From Planctomycetota bacterium (GTDB lineage: Bacteria > Planctomycetota > Planctomycetia > Gemmatales > Gemmataceae): a stretch of 64,000 nucleotides of DNA. This document shows positions 54,205-62,541 of the stretch, piece after piece (the first letter of the stretch is position 1; every line of letters begins with the position of its first letter). The translations under genes were made by a program, and so were the position numbers. Below the pieces are notes generated by a model that made no database searches, had not been told where the DNA came from, and worked only from the letters and a program-made list of their open reading frames with translations. The stretch covers positions 1 to 64,000 of the forward strand of contig JAIOPV010000057.1 of assembly GCA_021413735.1 (NCBI GenBank), read 5' to 3'.

Positions 54205-55365
54205 ATGGCCGACACGTTCCCGATCAAAGTCTTGCTCGTCGACGATCAGGCCATCATCGGCGAAACCCTTCGTCGGATGCTGGCCTCTGAGCCGAACCTC
54301 GAATATCGCTTCTGCTCCGACCCGGCCCTCGCCATCGACGCGGCCAACGAATTCCAGCCGACGGTCATTTTGCAAGACCTCGTGATGCCCGAAATCGACG
54401 GGCTTCAGCTTGTGCGATTCTTCCGGGCGAACTCCGCCACGCGAGACACGCCGCTCGTTGTGCTTTCGAGTAAAGAGGAGCCTGTCATCAAGGCGAAGGC
54501 GTTCGCGCTTGGGGCGAACGACTACATGGTGAAGCTCCCCGACAAGCTCGAAGTGCTGGCTCGCATCCGGTATCACTCACGCGGCTACATCAACCTCCTT
54601 GAGCGTAACGACGCTTATCGCAGGCTCGCGGAAAGTCAGCGTGAACTCGCGGCGGAAGTGAATCGCGCTGCACGTTACGTTCAATCGCTTCTGCCGGCTC
54701 CGCTCACGACCGGCCCGGTTCGCACGACCTGGAAATTCGTGCCGTCGGCGCACCTCGCGGGCGATATGTTCGGCTATCACTGGCTCGACCCCGACAATCT
54801 CGCCATCTATCTGTTGGATGTCAGCGGTCACGGTGTCGGCTCGGCGTTGCTGGCGGTTTCGGCTGCGAACGTGCTTTCAACAGGCGGCTTGCCCGGAGTT
54901 GATCTTCGCGCACCCGGACAGGTGATGACGAAGATCAACGAGATGTTCCAGATGGACCGTCAAGACGGGAAATACTTCACGATGTGGTACGGCGTGTTTC
55001 GTCCGAGCGACCGCCAACTGCTGTACTGCAACGCTGGCCACCCACCGGCGCTGCTCTGTTCCGGGACTGCTGTCACGGAACTGGAAGTGGACGGCCCAGC
55101 GGTCGGCATGGTGCCTGACTTGCCCTATGACACGCACAAGGTTCAGGTGAGCGAAGGCTCCACGCTCTTGATTTACAGCGACGGCGTTTTCGAGATCGAG
55201 CGTGCGTCTGGCCCGATGTGGCAATATGGAGACTTCATCGCACACATCACGCCTGAACTCGCTCGCGGCGGGAACTTGATCGAACGACACCTCGAGTTCG
55301 TGCGCAGCATGCACACGGGCGACGTTCTCGGCGACGACTTCTCGATGGTCGAAGTGCGCCTCTGA
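54205..55365 (+). CDS. WspR-type receiver fused to SpoIIE/RsbU-type PP2C phosphatase
   Basis: A 386-residue response regulator. The receiver (1-120) has VLLVDDQAIIG, the phospho-acceptor Asp58 in VILQDLVMPEIDGL and Lys110 in GANDYMVKLPD. The stretch continuing ARIRYHSRGYINLLERNDAY is that of Pseudomonas WspR. After a helical linker (about 130-165) comes a PP2C domain instead of GGDEF: LAGDMFGYHWL, LDVSGHGVGSALL, YCNAGHPPALL, LIYSDGVFEIE and GDDFSMVEVRL retain the metal-binding Asp residues. Phosphorylation by the CheA-type kinase encoded downstream is expected to switch the phosphatase. The likely target is a STAS-type protein, not in this window. It precedes the MCP gene by 148 bases, at the front of the cluster rather than at the end as wspR is. 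Confidence 0.9.
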   Translation: MADTFPIKVLLVDDQAIIGETLRRMLASEPNLEYRFCSDPALAIDAANEFQPTVILQDLVMPEIDGLQLVRFFRANSATRDTPLVVLSSKEEPVIKAKAFALGANDYMVKLPDKLEVLARIRYHSRGYINLLERNDAYRRLAESQRELAAEVNRAARYVQSLLPAPLTTGPVRTTWKFVPSAHLAGDMFGYHWLDPDNLAIYLLDVSGHGVGSALLAVSAANVLSTGGLPGVDLRAPGQVMTKINEMFQMDRQDGKYFTMWYGVFRPSDRQLLYCNAGHPPALLCSGTAVTELEVDGPAVGMVPDLPYDTHKVQVSEGSTLLIYSDGVFEIERASGPMWQYGDFIAHITPELARGGNLIERHLEFVRSMHTGDVLGDDFSMVEVRL

Positions 55366-55436
55366 TTCGCGTGTCGCGATGGGTGGAATCGGCCGTAACG
55401 GTGGTGACGCCTGCCTCGCACGGGACTCCAGAGGCT

Positions 55437-55465
55437 TTGGGGAAACCGGCTAGACTGGATAAGAT
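55437..55465 (+). promoter_or_regulatory. Candidate promoter for the chemosensory operon
   Basis: TTGGGG (55437-55442) and TAAGAT (55460-55465), 17 bases apart, precede the MCP start by about 50 bases. Both hexamers are moderate matches. If real, the array genes can be transcribed separately from the REC-PP2C gene. Confidence 0.3.
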
Positions 55466-55513
55466 GAGCGAGTACGATCGACTTAACTGCACCAACTCCT
55501 CGCGGTCGCTCCC

Positions 55514-57166
55514 ATGATTCGTCTCCGCGATATTTCGCTACGCACAAAACTGAACTCGCTCCTGCTCGGGTACACCATCACCGTTGCGTCGGTTATGGGA
55601 ATGACCGGGTATCTCCTTTCGAATTACCGCGTTGGCGGTGTTCTCTACCGCGAAATCGGTGAACAGAAGGAGATGTTAAATGAGATGTCGCCTCCGATCC
55701 TCATGATCCGGACCGAGTACATCGCCCTCCAAGAACTGGAATCCGCATCCGACCCGAACGACATCAAACGCCTCGTTGGCGCTTTTCATGCTGCTGAAGC
55801 GGATTACCTCAAACGGCGGGAACACTGGCTCGCACGGCCACTCGACCCAACTATTCGGCGGGTGGTCGAAACGACCGCACACCAGCCCGCAATGGAGATT
55901 TTCCGGATCGCGAATGACGAGTATATTCCTGCCATTCGCGGCGATGCGGCAGCTCGAGCAAAGGCTTCCAAGATTCTTCGAGAGCAGATCGCACCCCTCT
56001 TCCGTGAACACGTCAAATCGGTTGAAGAAGCGACCCGCTTTCTCGAAACGTCAATCACCGCGAACATCGCTGAGACGTCGCGCGAGGTCCGTTGGTGGGC
56101 CAATTTTTCAGCCATTCTCAGCGTGGTGTCTGTCTCGTGCTTCGGCGTCATCGGCTGGTTCATCATCCGGAATATCGCCAAGTCCGCGGAGACTCTCATC
56201 GTTCGAGTGAACGAAATGGCTGGCGGAGCAGGCGACCTGACAGCTCGACTATCCGTAGATGCGAAGGACGAGATGGGTCAACTGGCAGGTGGCATCAACT
56301 CCCTCATCGGAAAGATTCAGGGCATCGTTGGCAAGGCACGGGAGTCGAGCCTGCAACTCCTCTCGGTCGCGTCTGAGATCGCGGCAACGGCTCGCAACCA
56401 GGAACAGACCGTCAACAACCTGAGCGCTTCGACAACGCAAGTGGCTGCGTCCGTCCGCGAGATTTCCGCCACGAGCAAGGATCTGTCGGGAACAATGAAC
56501 GAGGTCAGTCAGTCCGCCGGGCACGCCGCAGACCTTGCAACTCGTGGCCGCGATAACACGACGAAGATGGCCACCGAGATGAGGCAGTTGGTCGAATCGA
56601 CCGCGTCGGTTTCCGCCAAGCTCAACATGATCCGCGAGAAGGCCGACAGCATCAACGCTGTGGTCACCACCATCACGAAGGTCGCGGATCAGACGAATCT
56701 GCTGTCGATTAACGCGGCCATCGAAGCCGAGAAAGCTGGCGAGTACGGGCGTGGCTTCCTTGTCGTTGCTCGTGAAATCCGTCGCCTCGCGGATCAAACC
56801 GCCGTGGCCACGCTGGACATCGAGACGATGGTGAAGCACATGCAGGACGCAGTTTCGGCTGGCGTCATGCAAATGGACAAGTTCGCCGACGAGGTTCGCT
56901 CTGGAGTCGGGCAGGTGACGAAGATTAACCAGATGACGTGGGAGATCATCACCGAAGTTCAGGGACTCAGTGGGCGTTTCCAGTTGGTGAATGACGGCAT
57001 GAAGAACCAGTCGATTGGTGCAGGACAGATCAACGACGCGATGACGCAGATCGCAGAAGCGGCCCGTCGCACGGTGCAGTCGATTCAGGAATTCGAGAAG
57101 GCGACAACCCACCTTCGCGGCTCTGTGGAAGGTCTCAACGCCGAGATTTGCCAGTTCAAAACGTGA
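55514..57166 (+). CDS. Methyl-accepting chemotaxis protein, WspA-like
   Basis: A 550-residue receptor. TM1 (LLLGYTITVASVMGMTGYLL, about 17-36) and TM2 (SAILSVVSVSCFGVIGWFII, about 197-216) bracket a periplasmic domain of about 160 residues that looks like a helical bundle. A HAMP domain follows (NEMAGGAGDLTARLSVDAKD). The signalling hairpin tip reads NLLSINAAIEAEKAGEYGRG, continuing FLVVAREIRRLADQTAVATLD, the WspA form of the tip. It should sit in the membrane in an array with the CheW and CheA proteins. In Pseudomonas, WspA senses surface contact or envelope stress; the signal here is unknown. The start ATG has no strong ribosome-binding site. It is followed 9 bases later by the first CheW gene. 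Confidence 0.92.
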   Translation: MIRLRDISLRTKLNSLLLGYTITVASVMGMTGYLLSNYRVGGVLYREIGEQKEMLNEMSPPILMIRTEYIALQELESASDPNDIKRLVGAFHAAEADYLKRREHWLARPLDPTIRRVVETTAHQPAMEIFRIANDEYIPAIRGDAAARAKASKILREQIAPLFREHVKSVEEATRFLETSITANIAETSREVRWWANFSAILSVVSVSCFGVIGWFIIRNIAKSAETLIVRVNEMAGGAGDLTARLSVDAKDEMGQLAGGINSLIGKIQGIVGKARESSLQLLSVASEIAATARNQEQTVNNLSASTTQVAASVREISATSKDLSGTMNEVSQSAGHAADLATRGRDNTTKMATEMRQLVESTASVSAKLNMIREKADSINAVVTTITKVADQTNLLSINAAIEAEKAGEYGRGFLVVAREIRRLADQTAVATLDIETMVKHMQDAVSAGVMQMDKFADEVRSGVGQVTKINQMTWEIITEVQGLSGRFQLVNDGMKNQSIGAGQINDAMTQIAEAARRTVQSIQEFEKATTHLRGSVEGLNAEICQFKT

Positions 57167-57175
57167 TGCCACCCT

Positions 57176-57637
57176 ATGCTCGCGCTAATGTTTCAAGTCG
57201 GTCGCGATACGGTCGCGGTGGACGTTCGCCGCGTGCGTGAGGTCGTGCCTCGCGTGCAGCTCTCGGCCGTCAACGGTGGGCCGGCGTGGATGGCCGGCGT
57301 GTTCGTGTATCGCGGGCAGGTCGTCCCGGTGGTCGATCTTCACAAGCTCACCGGAGCCGGCGAGTGCCCACCACACCTGAGCAGCCGAATCATCCTGTTG
57401 CCGTGGCCGGTCGATGCCCCGGAATCGCTGGTCGGGCTGCTCGCCACGCAGGTCGCCGAGATTCGCGAAATAGCGGTCGGCAATGTGCAGCCCATTCCAG
57501 GCACACCCGGACAGCCCGGTCTCGGGCCAGCGCTTCCCGATGGACATGGTATCATCCGTATCCTCAACCCCGATTGGTTGCTGTCGCAGATCGCAGCCAG
57601 TTCGGGCGGCATGATTGTCGCGGGGATTGCAGGATGA
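57176..57637 (+). CDS. cheW: CheW coupling protein, WspB-like
   Basis: A 153-residue single CheW domain: MLALMFQVGRDTVAVDVRRV, PAWMAGVFVYRGQVVPVVDL and GLLATQVAEIREI are the two SH3-like subdomains. The short length and the extended PGTPGQPGLGPALPD loop match WspB. It links receptor and kinase. The ATG at 57176 lies 9 bases after the MCP stop. The gene ends in ATGA, overlapping the CheR start, so they are translated together. Confidence 0.9.
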   Translation: MLALMFQVGRDTVAVDVRRVREVVPRVQLSAVNGGPAWMAGVFVYRGQVVPVVDLHKLTGAGECPPHLSSRIILLPWPVDAPESLVGLLATQVAEIREIAVGNVQPIPGTPGQPGLGPALPDGHGIIRILNPDWLLSQIAASSGGMIVAGIAG

Positions 57638-58887
57638 GCCTCCTTCGAGTGGAAACGAGCGTGCGGGAACGGCTGGGGCTCGACCCGAGTTCGCTCGGCG
57701 TGTCTGCGTTGCCGAAAGCCATCGAACAGCGGATGAAGGCACGCGGCGTTCTCACTCCCGAGGATTACGTCGGGCTTCTCTCCGCGGACTCCAGCGAAGC
57801 CAATTCGCTCGCGGCGGAACTCGTCGTGTCCGAAACATGGTTCTTTCGCGGTGGTCGGGCGCTCTTCCACAAGATGGCTGAGTTCGTCGCGAGTCGTGCG
57901 GCAAATCGGGTCGGGCACCCGGTTCGCATCCTCAGCATTCCGTGCAGCACCGGCGAGGAGCCGTATTCGCTTGCGATTGCGTTTCACGAACACTTCATTC
58001 CAGCAGAACATTACAAGATCGACGCGGTTGATGTCTCAACTCGTCATCTCGAACGAGCCGCCCGCGCCCGGTTCTCGGCGTTCTCGTTTCGCGAAGGTGG
58101 CAGCGACATCCGACCCGCATACTTCCGGCAGGACGGGGATCGTTGGGAACTGCTGCCCTATCTTCGGCAGTTGGTCCACTTCCGCAACGCGAACCTCACC
58201 GACCCCTCGTTTCTCCTCTCGGAACAGCCTTACGATCTGATCGTCTGCAGGAACGTGTTCATCTACCTGACGCCGGATGGTCGGCATCGTGCGATGGCAT
58301 CTCTTGACCGTCTCCTCACACTCGACGGTTTGTTGTGCCTGACTCCTGGCGAAGCGGACCGCTTGCCGCCTGGTCAGTTCGCCCCTGCGGCACCGGGCGA
58401 GTTCGGTCTGTATCGCCGAGTGTGCGCTGATAACCTTGCCCCCGCGTTCCGAACACCGGCACCGATTCCGCCTCCGCCGGCACGGATGAGTTACGTTCCC
58501 ACGCCCGTCACGATCCCGCCTCCCGCACCGAAGCCAGTGCCGGCGCTTCTGAGCGTGGCCCCGGCTGCTCCGCGTGTTCCGACTCTGGAAGCGGCGCGAG
58601 CGCTTGCTGACGCGGGGCGGTTGACCGAGGCACGCACGGCATGTACGCGATTACTGAGCGAGTCTGGTGTGTCGGCGAACGTCTACACGCTGCTGGGCAC
58701 GATCCATCTCGCAGAAGGGCACGGCGACGACGCTACAGAGGCGTTTCGGCGAGCACTCTACCTCGATCCGGACCACACTGAGGCGATTTCGCACATGATC
58801 GTCATTTGCGACCGTAAAGGGAACGCGACGCAAGCGGCCGCATTTCGCCGTCGGCTCGCACGACAGCCTCGGGGGGATGCGAAGTGA
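57634..58887 (+). CDS. cheR: CheR methyltransferase with C-terminal TPR, WspC-like
   Basis: A 417-residue SAM-dependent methyltransferase that methylates Glu residues of the receptor. The N-terminal all-alpha CheR domain (to about 70; VVSETWFFRGG) is followed by the SAM-binding fold with ILSIPCSTGEEPYSLAIA, KIDAVDVSTRHLERA and DLIVCRNVFIYLTP. A Pro-rich linker (APIPPPPA) leads to a TPR region (about 310-410; TLLGTIHLAEGHGDDATEAF) as in WspC, likely for docking. The ATG at 57634 overlaps the previous stop (ATGA). A longer frame beginning at 57286 lies inside the CheW gene and is rejected. The gene ends with GTGA shared with the next gene. Confidence 0.93.
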   Translation: MSLLRVETSVRERLGLDPSSLGVSALPKAIEQRMKARGVLTPEDYVGLLSADSSEANSLAAELVVSETWFFRGGRALFHKMAEFVASRAANRVGHPVRILSIPCSTGEEPYSLAIAFHEHFIPAEHYKIDAVDVSTRHLERAARARFSAFSFREGGSDIRPAYFRQDGDRWELLPYLRQLVHFRNANLTDPSFLLSEQPYDLIVCRNVFIYLTPDGRHRAMASLDRLLTLDGLLCLTPGEADRLPPGQFAPAAPGEFGLYRRVCADNLAPAFRTPAPIPPPPARMSYVPTPVTIPPPAPKPVPALLSVAPAAPRVPTLEAARALADAGRLTEARTACTRLLSESGVSANVYTLLGTIHLAEGHGDDATEAFRRALYLDPDHTEAISHMIVICDRKGNATQAAAFRRRLARQPRGDAK

Positions 58888-59549
58888 ATACCGCACTTCC
58901 AGTGATCGCGACCGAGATGTGCTGGAACCGTATCGGGGTCCGCGGTGATCGATCGTGCCCCGAACTGGCGAAGGTCACGCACTGCCACAACTGCCCCGTG
59001 TTTGCCGCGGCTGGTCGGCGGTTTCTCGATGCTCCGTCGCCAGCAGATTACCTCGACGAATGGACGGTCAGGCTCGCCGATCCCGAGGATCGCGCCGCGT
59101 TGGATCAACACAGCGTTCTCGTGTTTCGCCTCGGTGATGAATGGCTCGCGCTGCCTGTTGGTGTTCTGGTGGAAGTCACACGGCCACGAACACCGCACCG
59201 CATTCCGCATCGTGGCGGATTGCTGGCAGGCATGGTCAACATTCGCGGTGAACTGCATCTCTGCGTGCGACTCGATCTGCTTCTCGGAGTTGCCACCACG
59301 TCCGAAACACGGCCTAACCCCAATCCACGACTGATCGTGATTCGCAGGGAATCCGAGGGGTGGGCGTTCGCGGCTGATGAAGTTGATCAGGTTCACCGTG
59401 TGCCGGGTCGCAGCCTCAATCCGCCGGCCCCGACGCTCTCGCGAGCACTCACTAAACTCACACGCGGTGTCTTCACGCTCGGCAATCGCCCGGTTGGGTT
59501 GCTCGATGATGCCCGTGTATTCCAGACCATCCGGGAGCGCGTTCGATGA
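58884..59549 (+). CDS. cheW: CheW coupling protein with N-terminal Cys motif, WspD-like
   Basis: A 221-residue protein from a GTG overlapping the cheR stop. Residues 13-40 read CWNRIGVRGDRSCPEL then HCHNCPV, giving Cys13, Cys25, Cys34 and Cys37 with His33 and His35, a spacing of CX11CX8CX2C. The rest is a CheW domain (VLVFRLGDEWLALPVGVLVE, AGMVNIRGELHLCVRLDLLL). WspD has the same Cys-containing N-terminus, so this fits the ortholog call. Function of the Cys cluster is not known; it could bind Zn or an Fe-S cluster. The stop overlaps the CheA start by 4 bases. Confidence 0.9.
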   Translation: MNTALPVIATEMCWNRIGVRGDRSCPELAKVTHCHNCPVFAAAGRRFLDAPSPADYLDEWTVRLADPEDRAALDQHSVLVFRLGDEWLALPVGVLVEVTRPRTPHRIPHRGGLLAGMVNIRGELHLCVRLDLLLGVATTSETRPNPNPRLIVIRRESEGWAFAADEVDQVHRVPGRSLNPPAPTLSRALTKLTRGVFTLGNRPVGLLDDARVFQTIRERVR

Positions 59550-62413
59550 ACGGTATCGACCCCGGCATGTTCGAGCTATTTCGCGAAGAGGTGCGGTCTC
59601 ACGCCGACACGCTCTCGCGTGGTCTGCTCGATGTCGAAGCGGACCCAGGCAACCCGACCCGCATCGAACCTTTGATGCGTGCTGCCCACTCCATCAAGGG
59701 TGCGTGTCGCATCGTCGGAATCGACCTTGGCGTTCGGCTCTCGCACGTCATGGAAGATGCCCTCGTTGCTGCTCAACACGGACACATCCGGCTTGCATCC
59801 TCTGACATCGACAACCTCCTGCGCGGCTCCGATCTCCTCTCGGGATTGGCAGAAGTGACCCCGGCCACGGCGAGTGCCTGGGCGACGTCCAACGCAGCTG
59901 CGGTCGAAGCAATGGAGCCTGTCTTTGTCGCGATGGCAACGGGCAAACCCGCGCCAGTTTTGGCCAGCGGAGGGCGGCAGTCCCCTGTTGAAACGAAAGC
60001 AGAAACGAAAACAGAAGAAACAGGAGGTTCACCCCCCTCGCTCGCCAAGACAGAACCCGCTGCGGCTCCCGTTACTGCAGACTTCCCACCAGTGCCGGCG
60101 TTCGATCCCGTTACGATTTCCGCAGCGCCTCTCGTCCTCTCAGCAGAGCATTCGATGCTCGACCTGTTCCGTGAGGAGCTGCGTTCACATCTGCTGAGTG
60201 TCGATAGCGGAGATGCTGACGCCATTCTCGAAAGCCTCAAGCAGATTCGCGGCGCGGCTCGAATCGTGAAGTGCGTGCCCGTGGAGCAGGTTGCCATCGC
60301 CGTGTCGGGGTTCATGTCTGCTGCTCGCGCCAGCGGTGCCTCACCGACAATGCCAGCGGTCAACTGGTTGAAGTTCGCGGTATCAACAATGGCAGGAGCC
60401 ATCAGCACCGACGACGAGACGTTCCTCGACTGGCTGACGAACGCAAGCCCTGCGCTTGCTCAAATCGCGGACGTCTTCACGAATGCCAAGAGCGTGCGAA
60501 CTCCGAGCGCGAAGGACAGCGCTATCGTGGCAGTGTCACCACAGCCCACCGTGGTCGAACCTGAAGTCGCTCCTCGGCATGTCGTGGCGAAGCCTGAACC
60601 AACTCCGATTCCGGTTCCAGCCACGAACGGAAGCCAGCTCCCCGCTGTCCCGGAACCGGCTGCGGCAGCGCCCGTCGAGGCTGTTGTTCGCGTCACGGCT
60701 CAGAGCTTGAATCGGCTGATGGGGCTTGCGGGCGAATCGCTCGTGCAGGCTCGCTGGCTGCCATCATTTTCTGCGTCGCTCCTCAGTTTGCGGAAGCAGC
60801 ACGATCGACTCGCGATTCAACTCGACGCTGCGTTCCACGCGGCTGCGGCGGGCAACGATCCAGAAGAACTCGCACGCGCCATCGCCGAAGCTCGCCGACA
60901 GGCAACCGTTTGTCGTGCTTCGCTCAACGACAAGACGGCAGATTTCGACGATCACGCAGCACGCGGCGAAGACCTGAACACGCGGCTGTATCGCGAAGTC
61001 ATCATCAGCCGAATGCGGCCATTTGGTGACGGTGTTCACGGGCTTCCTCGGCTGGTTCGCGACATGGCTCGCACACTCGGCAAGGAAGCGAAACTCATCA
61101 TCGACGGCGAGAAGACAGAAGTCGATCGCGACATCCTGGAGAAGCTGGAATCACCGTTGTCGCACTTGATCCGCAACGCGGTCGATCATGGCATCGAATC
61201 AACGGAAGCGCGGGTCGCGGCTGGCAAGGCTGTGGCTGGTACGATTCGTCTGGAAGCGAGACACCGTGCCGGAATGCTTCAGGTTACGATCACCGACGAC
61301 GGCGGCGGTGTGAACCTCGACAAGCTCCGCAAGAAGATCGTTGATCGCGGCTTGAACTCGGACGAGCTGGTTCGCCAAATGCAGGACGCGGAGTTGCTGG
61401 AGTTCCTGTTCCTGCCCGGCTTCAGCACCGCGACAACAGTAACCGAATTTTCGGGTCGCGGCGTCGGGCTTGACGTGGTGCAGGACACCATTCGGAAAGT
61501 CGGCGGCAGCGTCCGAATCAGTTCGCAACCGGGTCGTGGCACGACGTTCCATCTGCAACTTCCGCTGACGCTTTCGGTGATTCGTGCGGTCGTCGTGAAC
61601 GCGGCGGGTGAGCCGTATGCTTTCCCGCACAATCGTATCGACCGACTACTTCGAGTTCCCCGCTCGGCAGTGCGCTCGCTGGAACATCGGCAGTTCGTCA
61701 CGGTTGATGGGCAGAATGTCGGGCTGGTCGTCGCGGCTCAACTGCTGGATTTGCCAGCAACGCCAACCCCGGGCGACGAGCTTGCCGTCGTGCTTCTGAG
61801 CGATGCAACTGGCACCTATGGGCTCGTGATCGACTCGTTCCGTGGCGAACAGGATCTCGTCGTTCGGCCACTTGACCCGCGACTTGGGAAGGTGCCGAAC
61901 TTGAGTGCTGCCGCGATTCTCGATGATGGCTCGCCGGTGCTAATCGTAGATGTGGAGGACTTGTTGCGTTCGATGGATCAGTACATCCAGACGGGAGCGT
62001 TGAGCCGTTGCGACACTCGCCCGACGGGTCCGAGCCGCAAGAAGCGTGTGCTGATCGTGGATGATTCGATCACGGTTCGCGAGGTCGAACGGCAACTGCT
62101 GCTGCACAAGGGTTACGACGTGGTTGTCGGCGTGGACGGCATGGACGGCTGGAACAAGGTGCGTTCGGATCGCTTCGATCTGTTGGTGAGCGACATCGAC
62201 ATGCCACGCATGACGGGGCTTCAACTCGTCACTGCGGTGCGAAGCGACGCTCAGTTACGTGACCTTCCGGTGGTGATCGTGTCGTACAAGGAACGCGAGG
62301 AAGACCGCAATCGTGGCCTGGAAGTCGGCGCGAACTGCTACCTGACCAAGAGTAGTTTCCACGACAATCGCTTCATTGAGGCCGTGGAGGATCTGATCGG
62401 CCCCGCGATGTGA
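59546..62413 (+). CDS. cheA: Hybrid CheA histidine kinase with C-terminal receiver, WspE-like
   Basis: A 955-residue kinase. Domain order: Hpt (1-110) with phospho-acceptor His48 in RAAHSIKGACRIVG; an Ala/Pro-rich linker; a second Hpt-like segment (about 200-290) with ESLKQIRGAARIVK where the His is Lys232; dimerisation; then the HATPase with N-box LIRNAVDHGIES, TDDGGGVN and GRGVGLDVV, a CheW-like domain, and a receiver (KRVLIVDDSITV, VSDIDMPRMTG with Asp883, VSYKEREEDRNRGLEVGANC). The receiver tail SYKEREEDRNRG matches WspE. The kinase should phosphorylate the REC-PP2C protein and CheB. Its own receiver may be a phosphate sink. It is the last gene of the overlapping block and is followed by an inverted repeat. 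Confidence 0.94.
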   Translation: MNGIDPGMFELFREEVRSHADTLSRGLLDVEADPGNPTRIEPLMRAAHSIKGACRIVGIDLGVRLSHVMEDALVAAQHGHIRLASSDIDNLLRGSDLLSGLAEVTPATASAWATSNAAAVEAMEPVFVAMATGKPAPVLASGGRQSPVETKAETKTEETGGSPPSLAKTEPAAAPVTADFPPVPAFDPVTISAAPLVLSAEHSMLDLFREELRSHLLSVDSGDADAILESLKQIRGAARIVKCVPVEQVAIAVSGFMSAARASGASPTMPAVNWLKFAVSTMAGAISTDDETFLDWLTNASPALAQIADVFTNAKSVRTPSAKDSAIVAVSPQPTVVEPEVAPRHVVAKPEPTPIPVPATNGSQLPAVPEPAAAAPVEAVVRVTAQSLNRLMGLAGESLVQARWLPSFSASLLSLRKQHDRLAIQLDAAFHAAAAGNDPEELARAIAEARRQATVCRASLNDKTADFDDHAARGEDLNTRLYREVIISRMRPFGDGVHGLPRLVRDMARTLGKEAKLIIDGEKTEVDRDILEKLESPLSHLIRNAVDHGIESTEARVAAGKAVAGTIRLEARHRAGMLQVTITDDGGGVNLDKLRKKIVDRGLNSDELVRQMQDAELLEFLFLPGFSTATTVTEFSGRGVGLDVVQDTIRKVGGSVRISSQPGRGTTFHLQLPLTLSVIRAVVVNAAGEPYAFPHNRIDRLLRVPRSAVRSLEHRQFVTVDGQNVGLVVAAQLLDLPATPTPGDELAVVLLSDATGTYGLVIDSFRGEQDLVVRPLDPRLGKVPNLSAAAILDDGSPVLIVDVEDLLRSMDQYIQTGALSRCDTRPTGPSRKKRVLIVDDSITVREVERQLLLHKGYDVVVGVDGMDGWNKVRSDRFDLLVSDIDMPRMTGLQLVTAVRSDAQLRDLPVVIVSYKEREEDRNRGLEVGANCYLTKSSFHDNRFIEAVEDLIGPAM

Positions 62414-62422
62414 GCGTTTGGT

Positions 62423-62478
62423 TTTCGCCGCTTGCGGGGTAGCGCCGAACCGGTGTGCGCTACCCGCAAGCGGCGAAA
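62423..62478. repeat. Inverted repeat, family C copy, between cheA and cheB
   Basis: Arms TTTCGCCGCTTGCGGGGTAG (start of 62423-62445) and its complement (62457-62478) match perfectly apart from one extra G. The loop is 11 bases. It shares the GCCGCTTGCGG core with 8187-8237 and lies in the only long gap within the wsp-like block. Confidence 0.85.
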
Positions 62479-62541
62479 TCAAAAACCCATTCAAAGGCAC
62501 TTCATCTCGAAAGCGGCTCGCCGAACCCTTAAACTTGAAGA

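Noticed and set aside
57286-57633. Extended N-terminus of the CheR protein
   Set aside because: The frame overlaps the CheW gene; the ATG at 57634 with ATGA overlap gives the normal CheR N-terminus.
915-62478. Repeats as insertion sequences
   Set aside because: Elements are 50-100 bases with no transposase or target duplications visible.
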